The notes beneath the pieces were generated by a model. The model was not told where the DNA came from, made no database searches, and worked only from the letters and a program-made list of their open reading frames with translations. Below, one piece after another: positions 1-15,453 of a DNA stretch of 64,000 bases (position 1 is its first letter; every line of letters starts with the position of its first letter). Source of the DNA: Cinclus cinclus (Eukaryota > Chordata > Aves > Passeriformes > Cinclidae). The position numbers were made by a program, and so were the translations under genes. Location: assembly GCF_963662255.1 (NCBI RefSeq), contig NC_085050.1:2015694-2079693 (forward strand), given 5' to 3'.

Positions 1-250
1 GCTGTGGTGTGAGTTCGGGGGGATCCGGGGAGAACGGAGGGGATCTGGGATTCTGGGTGGGCTGATGGCTTTCGGGAGGATCTGCGACTCCAGGGGGGTC
101 CTGCGACTTGGGGAGGTCAGGAGCTGTGTCGGGGCTGAGGGCTTCCTGTGAGTCCTGCGGGAACTGGGGTGGAGGTTGGGGACTGAGGGATCCGAGGACA
201 ATCGGGGCCTCTGGAGCCGTCCTGTGGCTCAGGGGGCCTGCGGACTCTGA

Positions 251-1509
<1,259 letters not shown>

Positions 1510-2037
1510 GCCCCCCCCCTCTCCAGACCCTCAGATGGGGTCTGGACTCATCACGGAGCCCCTGGGGACCCTTGCCCCGACTAACATCCACCCTGCAGTG
1601 TGGCAGGGTCCAGCTGGAGCTCCCTTCCCTCTGAACTGCTTCTGGAGCCTCCCCTGTGATCCTGATGCTGCTGCCTGGGGGGCCCCATTGTCCGAAGGCT
1701 GACTGTGATCATGGGGGTGGGAGGTCCCAGTGCGTTCTCTCACCATTAAAGAGATGTGGAAGTACCATCGCCCCTTGTGATGGGTGCACTGGGCTGGGTG
1801 GAGAGCCCTGATTGCACGGGGAGGGGCAAAACATTCCCCCCCATGGCACAGGGGGTACCAGCCTGACCTGGGGTCAGCAAAGGCAACACTGTAACACCCT
1901 GACATGGGTGGCTAGAGGCCACAGATGTGGAAGTTTATTACAGGGGAGGCAGGGGGGCTCTGGCACAGCCCCCCAACACCTTCCCTGGCCCTGAGCAGGC
2001 CAGGCAGGCAGGCACAGGGCGCAGGGACTCCCCCACA

Positions 2038-4794
2038 TTAATAGTCCTCAGCCATGGCCAGCACGACAAGCGCGGACCAGCCAGCAAAGGGGTGACAACC
2101 CTGCCCAGCACCATCACTGTCCCGATAGTGCTCCCAAAGGAAGCCGGTGGCCTCGTACTGCCGGAACACGTTGGCCACAAGGTTGTGGCGCAGCTCCCGG
2201 TACAACTCAGCCGCGCGTTGCTGGTGTGGCCCCGCCACCTGCGCGTAGCCTTGTAGCGCCCGCAGCGCCAGGAAATTGATGTTGACCCAGATGGAGCCGC
2301 GCCAGTATGGGGGGTCGTGCTCAGTGTTGCGGCGCAGGTACCAGGGGCTGTCATGGGCCAGCGAGCGCAGGCCAAAGGGCGTCCAGAGCTGCTTCTCATT
2401 GCGCATGGAGCCCAAGAGGGCCGGCAGCCGCGGGGAGTCCGCTTGGAGCAGCTGCAGCAGCAGTGGGAACAAGCTCACGTAGCCCAAAGCACCCACAAAC
2501 TGTGGCCGCGGCGCCTCTCGTACCTCCCGCCGCAGCTGCGGGGCTGGCGGGGGCCTGCCGGGCACTGGGGCTGTACGGTGCCAGCGCAGAGCCACGGCCG
2601 TGCTGTGATTGCCAAAGTCAGCAAAGGTGCCCAGCTCAGGTGCCCAGTGCAGCCGGTCCAGCAAGTCGTTGTCGCTCAGGGCCGCGGCCATGTCGCGATA
2701 GGATGCGAGGGGTTCGCCCAGGCACTCGGCCAGCGCTGCCAGCACGCGGGCACCCAGCGCCATCCAGCAGCGCAGGTCCAGGTGCCGCTCCTCTGCAGAT
2801 GGGTGGGAGGCACGGGGGTAATCGTCCAGCCCCGACGACAGAGTCTTGGGGTTCAGGAAGCGGTCGAGGTCGGTGTCGCGGCCGCGCCAGCGGAAAGTGA
2901 AGGGTTCGGGACCGGCCTGGGTGCGGTTCAGCCACTCGAACCAGGCACGCAGGCGTGGGAAGAGGCGGCGCAGGTAGGGCAGGGGCGCGTCAGGCAGCAG
3001 CCGCTCCAGCGCCAGCAGCAGCGTCGGGGGGTTCGCCGTCTCGCTGTGCTGCAGCACAAACTCGGGGGGCACTCGGGCCCGCGCCTCGTCCCCCAGGATC
3101 TGCTCCCGTGGGATCCAACCATCAGCGTTCAGGAGGTCGAGCCAGTGGGCAAGGATATCGCGGGCCAGTGCAGGGTCCCAGCGGCCCAGCAGCAGCAGGT
3201 GGAAGCCCTCATCCCACAGGAAGCCGCGTGGGAAGCAGGAGCGCGAGGGCACAGCCGTGAACAGCATGGATTCGATGCCAGGCACCGGCTCTTCCCGGCT
3301 CTCCGAGCGTAGCAAGGAGTGGCCATGGAAGAAGCCAATCCCGCCCAGCATCTCACTGAGTGCAGCCTGGGCGAAGCGGCGCTGTGAGAGGGACACCCCA
3401 CGTGCCCCCAGCCTGAAGGTGTCCTCAAAGCGTTGCTCAAAGGTAGCCACGTGCTGGGCCAACGCTGTGCTCAGTGCCGGCCCCGCCAGCCGCCTGCGCC
3501 GCACTCCTGCCGCGCTCCCCGATTCCAATGTCACCTCCAGCACCGCCGGCGGCTCCAGCGTCACCTGGTGCAGCAGCAGCTGCCCCCGTGGGGGCTCCCC
3601 AGGCAGCCCCCCAGTGCTGGACACCCCAAAAAAGCGGCGGCGGGGTCGGCCCGGCGGGGAGAACACTGAGTTCTCACGGAGGCTCTGCCGGACCAGGTCG
3701 GTGAGACGGTGCAGCCCCGGCACCCCCGCAGCCAGGAAGTTGTAACTAGGGGGGACAGGAGAGTCAGGGATGTAGTGGGGACATGGGAGCAGATGAAGGG
3801 GACATGGTGAGGGTGGAAGAGACATAGAGAGTTTGGGGGCCGTAACCCAGACACTCACCTGGCATACTTGTGCCCCTCCCCGCCCTCCCCCGTGGGGGGC
3901 AGGAAGGTGACAGTGAAGTCCCCAAGCTCTTCCGCCGTCCCTGCCACAGCTGCCAGCCGTGTCCCGTTCTCCAGCACTGGCCGCAATGTTCCCTGCCCAT
4001 CTGTGGCCACGTAGAAGAAGAGGGACAGGAGAGGGGCTGGGCCCTTGCCCTGGAGAGGAGGAAGAGGAGAATGACAAAAGTTCCCTGGCATCCCAACCCC
4101 TCTCCCACTCTCATCCCCTCACCTCCATCTTCACTGTGACCCGCCAACTCCAGTCGCCACCATGGTCTCCCCCTGGCTGCTTCACGAACTCGGTTCTCAG
4201 CACCAAGCCCTCATCACGGATCTCCTGGACTCCGAAATTCTCCCCGTCGTGCATCAGCCACCCATATCGCGACACGCCGTCGTTCTGATCGCTCGTGTGC
4301 CGCAAGTTGCCGCCGTGTTGGAGCCACATCAGTCCTGGAGGGGCGGGGAGGTGTCAGGGGCGGCTCACGTGGTGGGAGCGGGGCCGGAGGAGCCCCAGGG
4401 CGGGGCAGAGCCCCCCGCGCCCCTCACCGGTCACGACAGCACGCGGGCTCCGCGTCTTCATCCCAAAGTAGACGTGAGGCCGGTACGTGCCCCAAAAATA
4501 GGTGGGCGATGCGAGAGGCCCGGTGGAGCCAGGGGGGACGGCAGGGGGTGCGGGGTGGGGGGTGACGAGGCGGGAAGCTTCGCTCCACCGGTTCCATTCG
4601 GCCACCGCCACCGCCAGACCCAGCGCCAGCGCTGTCGCCACCGCTATAAGCGCCAGCACCGTCCGGATCCGCCCGGAGCCCCGCGGTGGCTTTTGCTGTT
4701 GCCGTAGTTTCGGGTCCCGGTCCCGGTCCCGGAGCCGCTCCCGGGGCCGTTCCCGGGGTCCATCCCCGCCGCGCCGCCGCCGCTCGCCCGCCAT
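2038..4794 (-). CDS. MOGS: Mannosyl-oligosaccharide glucosidase (ER glucosidase I, GH63)
   Basis: Four coding exons (minus strand): 4794-4428, 4334-4123, 4049-3859 and 3745-2038, giving 825 residues, close to the human enzyme. Start ATG is at 4794-4792, stop TAA at 2040-2038, and AATAAA at 1939-1934. The product is a type II ER membrane protein: an Arg-rich cytosolic tail ([10 protein letters not shown]), one transmembrane helix at about residues 40-62, then a lumenal GH63 glucosidase. It removes the outermost alpha-1,2-glucose from the Glc3Man9GlcNAc2 glycan as the first N-glycan trimming step. Visible signatures include [19 protein letters not shown], the catalytic-domain block [32 protein letters not shown] and [20 protein letters not shown]. 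The frame is intact across all junctions, so the gene looks functional. A perfect CRE and a CTCF-like core lie just upstream of the start codon. Confidence 0.96.
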
Positions 4795-5290
4795 CTGGGC
4801 TGTCGCGCTAGTGACGTCAGTGCCGCGCCACGTCTGGCGGAGCCAATTCCGCGATCGCCCCCTGGCGGGCGGGAGGAGCACGCGCGGGTTCGGTCCTCCC
4901 AGGGACCCCGCGGAATCCAAACCGGCCCCGAGGGGACAACGACACAGCAGGGTGTCCCCGACCAGCCCTGCTACCCAGTCCACGCTCCTCACGTCCGGTT
5001 TGTTATGCCTGTTAACCTCTCTGGGGATACCCAAAGGACCCCCAGCCTTCCCTAGGACCACCCTAGAAACCCAGCTATGCACTTGCAGTGTCCCCCAGGA
5101 CCCCCAAGGGAATCCCACCCCGCACCCTCAGCCCCTCCAGGATCCCCTAGCTCCACCAGTCTCCCCACAAGTGTTCCAATTAGATCCTGCCCACTAGCAA
5201 CTGGTCCCAGTTGGAATCCCAGGATCACACCCCAGGGATGCCAGACCCCGATATCCTGATATCCCACCCACAGACATAGCCACGGCCATG
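4795..5290. promoter_or_regulatory. MOGS promoter: CRE, YY1-type start context, CTCF-like core
   Basis: There is no gene between the MOGS start codon and the end of CCDC142. A perfect palindromic CRE, TGACGTCA, lies at 4812-4819, about 18 bp upstream of the MOGS ATG. The start codon itself sits in an AGATGGCGGG context that resembles a YY1 site. At about 4853-4868 the minus strand reads CCCGCCAGGGGGCGAT, a good match to the CTCF core motif. The rest (4900-5290) is CCAGGA/CCC-rich low-complexity sequence. In mammals MRPL53 sits between these neighbours; I see no reading frame resembling it here. Confidence 0.5.
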
Positions 5291-5312
5291 GTGTTGCCAG
5301 GTTTATTCCAGG

Positions 5313-8300
5313 TCAGCCCTCGGGGCTGTTCCCAACACACGGCAGCCCTGGCACACGCCAGCGGCGAGCACGGTGCAGCCGCAGGGACAGCCACTGCTGC
5401 TGGCTGCCCGGGAACGGGGACTCAGGACGGGACAGGAGATTGGCCTCTGGAGCCAGTGGGGGGGTCCCTGGGACTTGGCCCGGGCCCTCCAGAGGGTCCT
5501 GACCAGGGAGAGGGTCCACGGATGGTTCCAGGGGGTGGGCGCCTTCATCTGAGCCTGGAAAGGGATGGACAGGCTGGGATATCAGATCCTGCTCCTGGTG
5601 GGGGTTCCTGTCCCCATCCCCGTCCCCATTCCAATCCCATCCCCTTCTTGTCCCTCTCCCTATCCCCATTCGTCCTTGTCCCAATCTCCCTATCCCTATC
5701 CCACCCTGTCCCATCCCATCTCCAACCCATCTCATCCCCATCCCACTCCACCTCATCCCACCCAATTCCCATCTCATCAGCACCCCATCTCATCCTCATC
5801 CCACCCCATCCCACCCCACTGCCACCCATTCCCACCCCACCCGGCTCTCACAGCAGCGCCTGAGGCCGCCCCAGCCCCGGGGTGGCCCTCCCAGCCCCCC
5901 GGGCTGCTGCAGGAGGCACCGAACAGCCGTGTCCGTGTGTCGGAAGACGCAGAGGGCCCGTAGTGCCTGCCGGGCCTCGGGAGCCAGCCCGGAGCGCTCT
6001 GAGCACACCAGCTCCCGCACCGCCTCAAAATCCCGCCGGAGCTGCAGGGCACCCTGCAGGCTGGGATGGGGGTCAGGTGGGCATGGAGCCCCTGGAATTC
6101 CCACCAGGACCCCACCAGGACCCCACCAGAACCCCCTGGCACTGCCACCACACTCTGGGACCACCACGGAAACCATGGCACTGCCATCAGAGCCCCAAGA
6201 CCACCATCGGGACCCCCCACAGCTGCCCACAGAACCTCTGGCACTGTCACCAGGACCCTTAGGAGCCCCACTGGGACCCTTGGCACAATCAACGGGACCT
6301 CAACCTGCCACTGGACCCCGTGGCTTCTCATTGCACCCCCAGCACTGCCACTGGGACCCCTGGCACTGCCCACCGGCTGTGGACCGCTGTCCCCAGTACC
6401 TGAACTTGATCCGGCGGGTCAGGATGTGATCCATCCAGGCCTCCAGGAAGGCCGTGGTGACCCGTGCCAGGGTGGGCACCTGGGCATCGTGGGGCAGGGC
6501 CTGGGCCCCCTGCAGCACCTGCCCCAGAACCGCCTGCACCGCGGCTGCCGCGTATGCGCTGGGGGAGCTGGGCAGCTCTAGGGGACACAGGGACCCACCT
6601 CAGTGACACCATAAAACCCCCATCCAAGCACCCCCACATACCCCTCAGCCCCAACACCCACCAGCGCGTGGCCCGAGCCGCCAGTGCCGACCCAGCGGCA
6701 TCGTCTGGTCAAAGATCTCAGCCGAGAGCCGCTTGCAGCTGGTGGAGAACATCCAGAGCACGTCCCCAGAGAAGAGCTGGAACACATGGAACACAGGGTG
6801 ACACTGGGTGACACAGGCATCTTTGTGCTCAGGATCCCCCTCCTGTGGTCCTCCACCTTACCTGGATGCTGTTGGCCACATCACGGATCTGCCGGCACAG
6901 CTGGAGCTCCCATGGGGATCCCAGGCTGGGGAGTGGCTCAGAGGGGCTGTCCCCATGAATGTCCCTTGGCTCCGCGAAGGTCTTGCTCACCTGCAGCATC
7001 AGCTGCTCTGCTTCTGCCTTCAGCACCTGGAGAGGAGCAGGTGGAATGAATCCAGCCCCTCTCTGTCCCCCCAGACACCCGTGCTCCCCTGAGCCCCCGT
7101 ACCTGCAGGTCTCCCTGGGTGAGCAGCAGGAACTGAGGCAGCGCCCAGGCTGCCAGATACCGCCCGGCCCGGCCCGTCAGCCACGCATGGACGGCCGCCA
7201 CCGCCGCCAGGCACCGGCCCAGCACCTGCAGCCGAAGGCAGAGACCCCCGGGGCAGGCTGTGGGTGGGGGTCAGCACAGAGAGGATCCCTGGACCCACTT
7301 GCCCCGCCCCCCCCCCCCCCCCCCCCCCAACCCCTCTCACCGTGCTGGCGGGCAGGTAGCAGGCGCAGGCAGCGCAGGGCCAGTGCCAGGGCTGGGAAGA
7401 GGCACCGGAGCTGCTGGGCTGTGCGGCTGCACCCTGGCCCTGGGGGCCCCCCTGGGGCCTCCAAGCACTTGTCTGACAGCCCTGAGCCCAGAGCACAGGT
7501 AAAATCTGGAGGAGAAAGAGAAGGCCCCAACATCCCCCATTTGCACTCCAAACCCCATACCCCATATCCAACACTTCATTGCATATCCCTCTCCTTCACC
7601 CCACATCCACCAAGTGCCCCACACCTTGCCTCCTGGCAAGCTCACACCCAGTACCCCCTGTACCCCACCCTGTGCTCCCCTAGCCCCCCATACCTGTGTC
7701 CCAGCTGCAGAGGATGCTCCGGCACAGCAAGCGCAGGCAGAGCCCCCCCAGCTCCTCCTGGCACTCAGGGGGCACATGGGCTGTGGGGACACAGCAAGGG
7801 TCAGGGCAGGGCAGGGACACCCTGAGGGAGCCCCCACACCCCCTGTTCCCCCACATACCAACAGCGAGCGCACGGCTCAGCTCCCACGCGGCGGTGACGG
7901 TGGCACTGGGGGTGGCAGGAGGGGTGCCCAGGCTGTCCCCCAGCACAGCCCCTGCTGTCTCCCAGAGCAGCAGGCGGTACCGGGCACTCAGTGCAGCGGC
8001 TGCAGGGCCACGGGCAGCGTCCAGCCACCGCACGGCCTTCCAGCCACATGCACTGCCTGGCTGCAGCCCTGGGGGTTCAGGGCTCTCTGACAGCACTTGC
8101 TGCCACAGGCTGTCAGCTGAGGCCACCAGCACCCCAAAAACGTGTCCTGTCAGCTCCTCGTCCTCCTGGCACAGCGTCTGCAGCTCAGCCGCCAGTGCTG
8201 GTGGCACCTCTGCTCTGGAAGGTTCTGTGTCCATCCCCACACCCATCTCTGCCACGTTGTGCCCTGGTGGCCATGGCACCACCACATCCTCCCAGCAGAC

Positions 8301-10067
8301 ATGTCCATCCCTGATGTTCCCATTCTGGGGCCACAGGAGGGGCTGGAGCCTCTGGGCCACAGCCCGGCCACGCTCGGCTGCCAGCAACCGCAGCACCCCG
8401 CCCACCGTGAACGCGGTGGGTGCCTTCACCTCAGGGCCCAGCTCCTCCGCCAGCCCCTGCACCACACGGTTGTAGATCTCCAGCCCCTGGAAGAGGTCAG
8501 CCAGGCACTCAGAGGCTGGAATGGGCACGCTGGGGCGGCCAAGTTCCTGCAGCCGTCCCTCGATGTGCCTCCTGGCCAGGCGCGTGGCCATCAGGACGGG
8601 CAGCAGCAGCGCCCACCGCATGTGCACCACGACCTTGCCCCGGCACCGTGGCAGCGCCCGCAGCCACGCGTCCGTCCGCAGCCGCCGCAGCAGCGCGGCC
8701 CAGTGCCCCGCGTGTGCCCGCAGCTCCTGGCACAGCTCCCGCAGTGTCAGCTCGGGTTCCCGGGGCTCTCCGGGCTCTGGCAGCGCCAGCAGCCGCCGGA
8801 GGAAGTCAGAGGAGGCCTTGAGGCGTCGGGTGAAGTCGCGGGCCAGGCGGAGCTGGTGGCGGTGCTGCAGCAGCGCGTGCAGGGCCGCTCCCCGCTCCGC
8901 CACGCGCTGCCGCACCGCGTCCTCAGAAAAGTCACCGGCGCCGCTGGGATGAGGCCGCACGTACCCCAGGAAAGTCTCGGTACGAGGGTCCTCCCAGACG
9001 CAGAGGCAGCGGCGCAGCCCTGAGAAGCTTTGCTCCAGCGGGACCACGATGGACGCTGCTTCGTCCTCATCCTCGTCGTCTTCCTCGTCGCTGTCACCGC
9101 GCCGGGATGACCGTGGGGACAGCAGACGGCGCAGTCCCGGGGTGACGCTGCGCAGCATGGCCTCTGCCCGCTGCAAGGAGCGTGCCAGGGGCCCCCGCGA
9201 CCCGCCTGGGGGACACGGGACCCTTAGGATGGGGCAGGGACCACTGGGGGATCCCCCGTGTGCAGAACCTCGCCGCGGGACAGCACCTGCCCACATCACC
9301 CCATCACTGCCCCACTACCACCCTAACTTTGAGACCTCCAGGACCCAGTTACGTTCCCCACAAGTCCCCCAGGACTCCACAGCCCCTTGGTGTCCCTGCA
9401 GCCCCCCAGGACCCCACAGACCATTGGGTCCCTGCACCCCACAACATGCCATCAATGCCCCCCCAAAGGACCCTGCACCCCTTTAGGGTCCTTCACACTT
9501 CCCCCAGGACCACGCACCCCATCAGGATCCCCGCAGCCCCCCAGAACACCACACCCCGTTGTGGTCCACGCAGCCCCCAGGGGTCTCACCGAGCTCGGGG
9601 GGCTCCCCGCGGGCAGCCCCATCGCCCGGTCCCGGTCGGGCCGTCAGCAGCAGCAGGATGAGGCCGCCCAGGCCGGCATCGCCCACCTGGACAGGGCACA
9701 GGGGGCTTAGGACCCCCGACCCGGGCGAGGGGCGGGACCACAAATGACCACGCCCATTACCACCATGACCCCACCCCTCCCGCCATCTCTGTATCTCGAC
9801 CACGCCCCCACGCCACGCCCCATCTGACTCCCGCTGTGACCACGCCCCCGACCAGGGCTCGCCACGTTTGGCCGCACCCTCGCCCCGCCCCCCGCGCCGT
9901 TGCCATGGAGATGCAGCACCGCCTGGGCCCGGTGCCCACCCGCCCATCCCGTTACCGGCTTGGCCCCGCCGCTGCCCCGCAAGGGGTGTCCCAGCTCGCC
10001 CTGCCGCGAACGGCCTCACCTGCAGGCATAACTCCCCGCCGCGCCGCTCAGCGCCGCCGCCGTCCAT
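5313..10067 (-). CDS. CCDC142: Coiled-coil domain-containing protein 142
   Basis: Eleven coding exons (minus strand): 10067-10020, 9686-9590, 9205-7859, 7780-7694, 7505-7341, 7257-7103, 7026-6862, 6776-6662, 6577-6400, 6060-5852 and 5554-5313. They join in frame to about 935 residues, longer than the roughly 750 of human. The function of this family is poorly known. Residues about 85-97 form an acidic run (DSDEEDDEDEDE). The large third exon is mostly alpha-helical and Leu/Arg-rich, with likely coiled coils (HALLQHRHQLRLARDFTRRL, LRELCQELRAHAGHWAALL), followed by further helical repeats (VLGRCLAAVAAVHAWL, ARVTTAFLEAWMDHILTRRI). The tail after residue 860 is Pro-rich and low-complexity. AATAAA (5307-5302) follows the stop codon almost immediately, so the 3' UTR is very short. 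The gene is head-to-head with TTC31 as in mammals; that synteny and the protein pattern give the name. The last exon and the junction at 7257 are the least certain. Confidence 0.85.
6085..6375. repeat. Degenerate minisatellite in a CCDC142 intron
   Basis: This intron stretch is made of imperfect copies of a unit of about 20-38 bp, roughly CACTGGGACCCCTGGCACTG, alternating with GGACCCCACCAG. A related ACCCC/CAGGA-rich sequence recurs in the intron at 9340-9590. It shows no coding potential of its own. Confidence 0.55.
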
Positions 10068-10638
10068 GCCGGGCCATGCCGGGGGCGGCGGCAGCAAAGA
10101 GGCTTAGGCCGCGCCTTCGCTAATCCGGGGGGCTGGGCCAAGCTGGCCGCCAGGAGGGGCCCGGTGTGGGGGGCGGGACGAGCAGCGGGGTGCGACCGAG
10201 CCAACGGTTCTGGAGCAGGCGGGGACGGCGATAGAGGATGTGTAGCCCCGGTTTCGCTCCCTGCGGGCCGCCGTCCTGCCCGCATCCAACATGGCGGCGG
10301 GGCAGCCTCAACCGGCGCCGTGACGTCTTTCCGGTAGGCCCGTGATGCAATTCTGAGGCGCGGCGGCGGCTTGTGGCGATAGGGGGCTCGGGTGGGACGG
10401 GGGAGCGGGACAGTCCCGGACTGGGTGGCTGTGGCTTCGGGCCTGTCCCTGCTGCCTGCCCCTGGGGCTGCACGCTCGGCCCCGCTGGCTGGAGTGGCGG
10501 TACGGGCCGTGGCGCGGCCGGGGGGCCGCAGGGTTGGGAGCCCGGAGCGGAGCCCGCTGGCGGCCCTGTTCGGTTCCGCTTTCCTCCGGCTCATGGCTGT
10601 TTCTACTTCCCACAGCGCCCTTCTGCCCCCGGCACCGT
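10068..10638. promoter_or_regulatory. Bidirectional CpG-rich promoter of CCDC142 and TTC31
   Basis: This 570 bp gap separates the divergent start codons of CCDC142 and TTC31. It is CpG-rich and has no TATA box. It contains a canonical YY1 element AACATGGCGGC at 10288-10298, a CRE-like GTGACGTC at about 10319-10326, and an ETS-type TTTCCGG just after it. The TTC31 leader is probably spliced: a CAG acceptor ends at 10615, 23 bp before its ATG, so a non-coding first exon should lie around 10340-10450. The same arrangement is known for the human pair. Confidence 0.7.
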
Positions 10639-14443
<3,805 letters not shown>

Positions 14444-14914
14444 CCCTGCTCTGTTGGCGGGGCTGCCAAGGCCCCGTCCTTCACCTGCTTGTACCTTCCT
14501 GTGCCTTGTCCCCCACTGCCAGGGGTGGGATTGTCTCCCCCTCCTGCCTTGGGGGTGCTGGGGGTCGGGGCGCACCCTGCAGCCCCTTGTGCTGAGGTGG
14601 TGGGCCTTATCTGTTCCCTGTGGCCCCTCAGGGATTTGAACCGATTTGGGTTTTTTAAATAAAACAGGTTTGTTTTTCTGTCTGGCCTTCCTTTGGGCTT
14701 CCTTGGTTGTCTATCTTCCTCTGCCACCTTTTTCCATTGCAGTCTTGGACCTCGCCACTGCTCCAGCCCCCCATGTCCCTCTCCACCCTGTGTCGTCCTC
14801 TGTCCCCCCTCACTCCTCATGTCACTTCAGCCCCAGGGGACAGCGAGGGGGGGCCTCTACTCCCCCTTAATGTCACTGGCTGGTGACAGGAGCTTGGGGG
14901 GGGGGGTGACAGGC

Positions 14915-15012
14915 GTGAGATCAAATACAATTTGATTAATATGCAAATTGAGGGGGGCAGGGGCGGCCGCAGCCGGTAATTAATCACCGGTTAAAACAAA
15001 TTAATGCCCGCG
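14915..15012. promoter_or_regulatory. Candidate conserved enhancer between TTC31 and LBX2
   Basis: This is an AT-rich block in otherwise very GC-rich DNA, located just past the LBX2 3' end. It contains a perfect octamer ATGCAAAT (14941-14948, POU factors), a palindrome TAATTAAT (14977-14984) and further TAAT cores typical of homeodomain binding, around GATTAATATGCAAATTG. The composition and its position beside a developmental homeobox gene suggest an enhancer. I did not check conservation. Confidence 0.45.
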
Positions 15013-15079
15013 GTGGGAGGTGCTCGCCCGGAAAAAAGTGGGGGGTGGGTGGCTCTGGGGTCCATATTAAGGTGTTGCC

Positions 15080-15185
15080 TTTATTGCAAATATTTACACC
15101 GGGGCCGATAGAAAATAAAATTAAAAAAAAAAAAAAGGAAAGACGAACCAAAAAAAATAAAAAAATACAAAAAAAAAAAAAAAGG
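15080..15185 (-). other. LBX2 3' UTR end: U-rich tract and poly(A) signal
   Basis: On the minus strand AATAAA occupies 15085-15080. The 70 bp before it (15184-15115) are runs of T interrupted by a few other bases, so the LBX2 messenger would end in a long U-rich element, with AUUUUAUUUU-like sequence close to the poly(A) signal. On the plus strand this appears as A-rich low complexity. Confidence 0.6.
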
Positions 15186-15229
15186 CGAAAAAGGGTGCAC
15201 CGATGGGGCGGGGCTGGGCTCGGCTCCTT

Positions 15230-15445
15230 TCGGAACCGAGCCGAGCGGATGTGGCGGAGTCGAGTCCGTCCGAAGGGACCCGAGTGCACCCGAACGGGGC
15301 CGAACGGAGTCCGGTGGATCCGAACGGATTAACTCGGCTTGAACCGACCCGAGCAAATCCGAAGTCAGCCGAGCCGGCCCGAATGGAGCCGCATGGATCC
15401 GAACGGAGCAGTTTCGGGCTGACTGGATCGGAACGGAGCCGAGCG
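15230..15445. repeat. Degenerate CCGAACGGA short repeat in the LBX2 3' UTR
   Basis: Just downstream of the LBX2 stop codon the DNA is made of many imperfect 9-12 bp words built on CCGAACGGA and ACCCGAG (for example CCGAACGGGGCCGAACGGAG). The same vocabulary returns at about 16255-16350 inside the LBX2 intron. Confidence 0.55.
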
Positions 15446-15453
15446 TACTCGGT

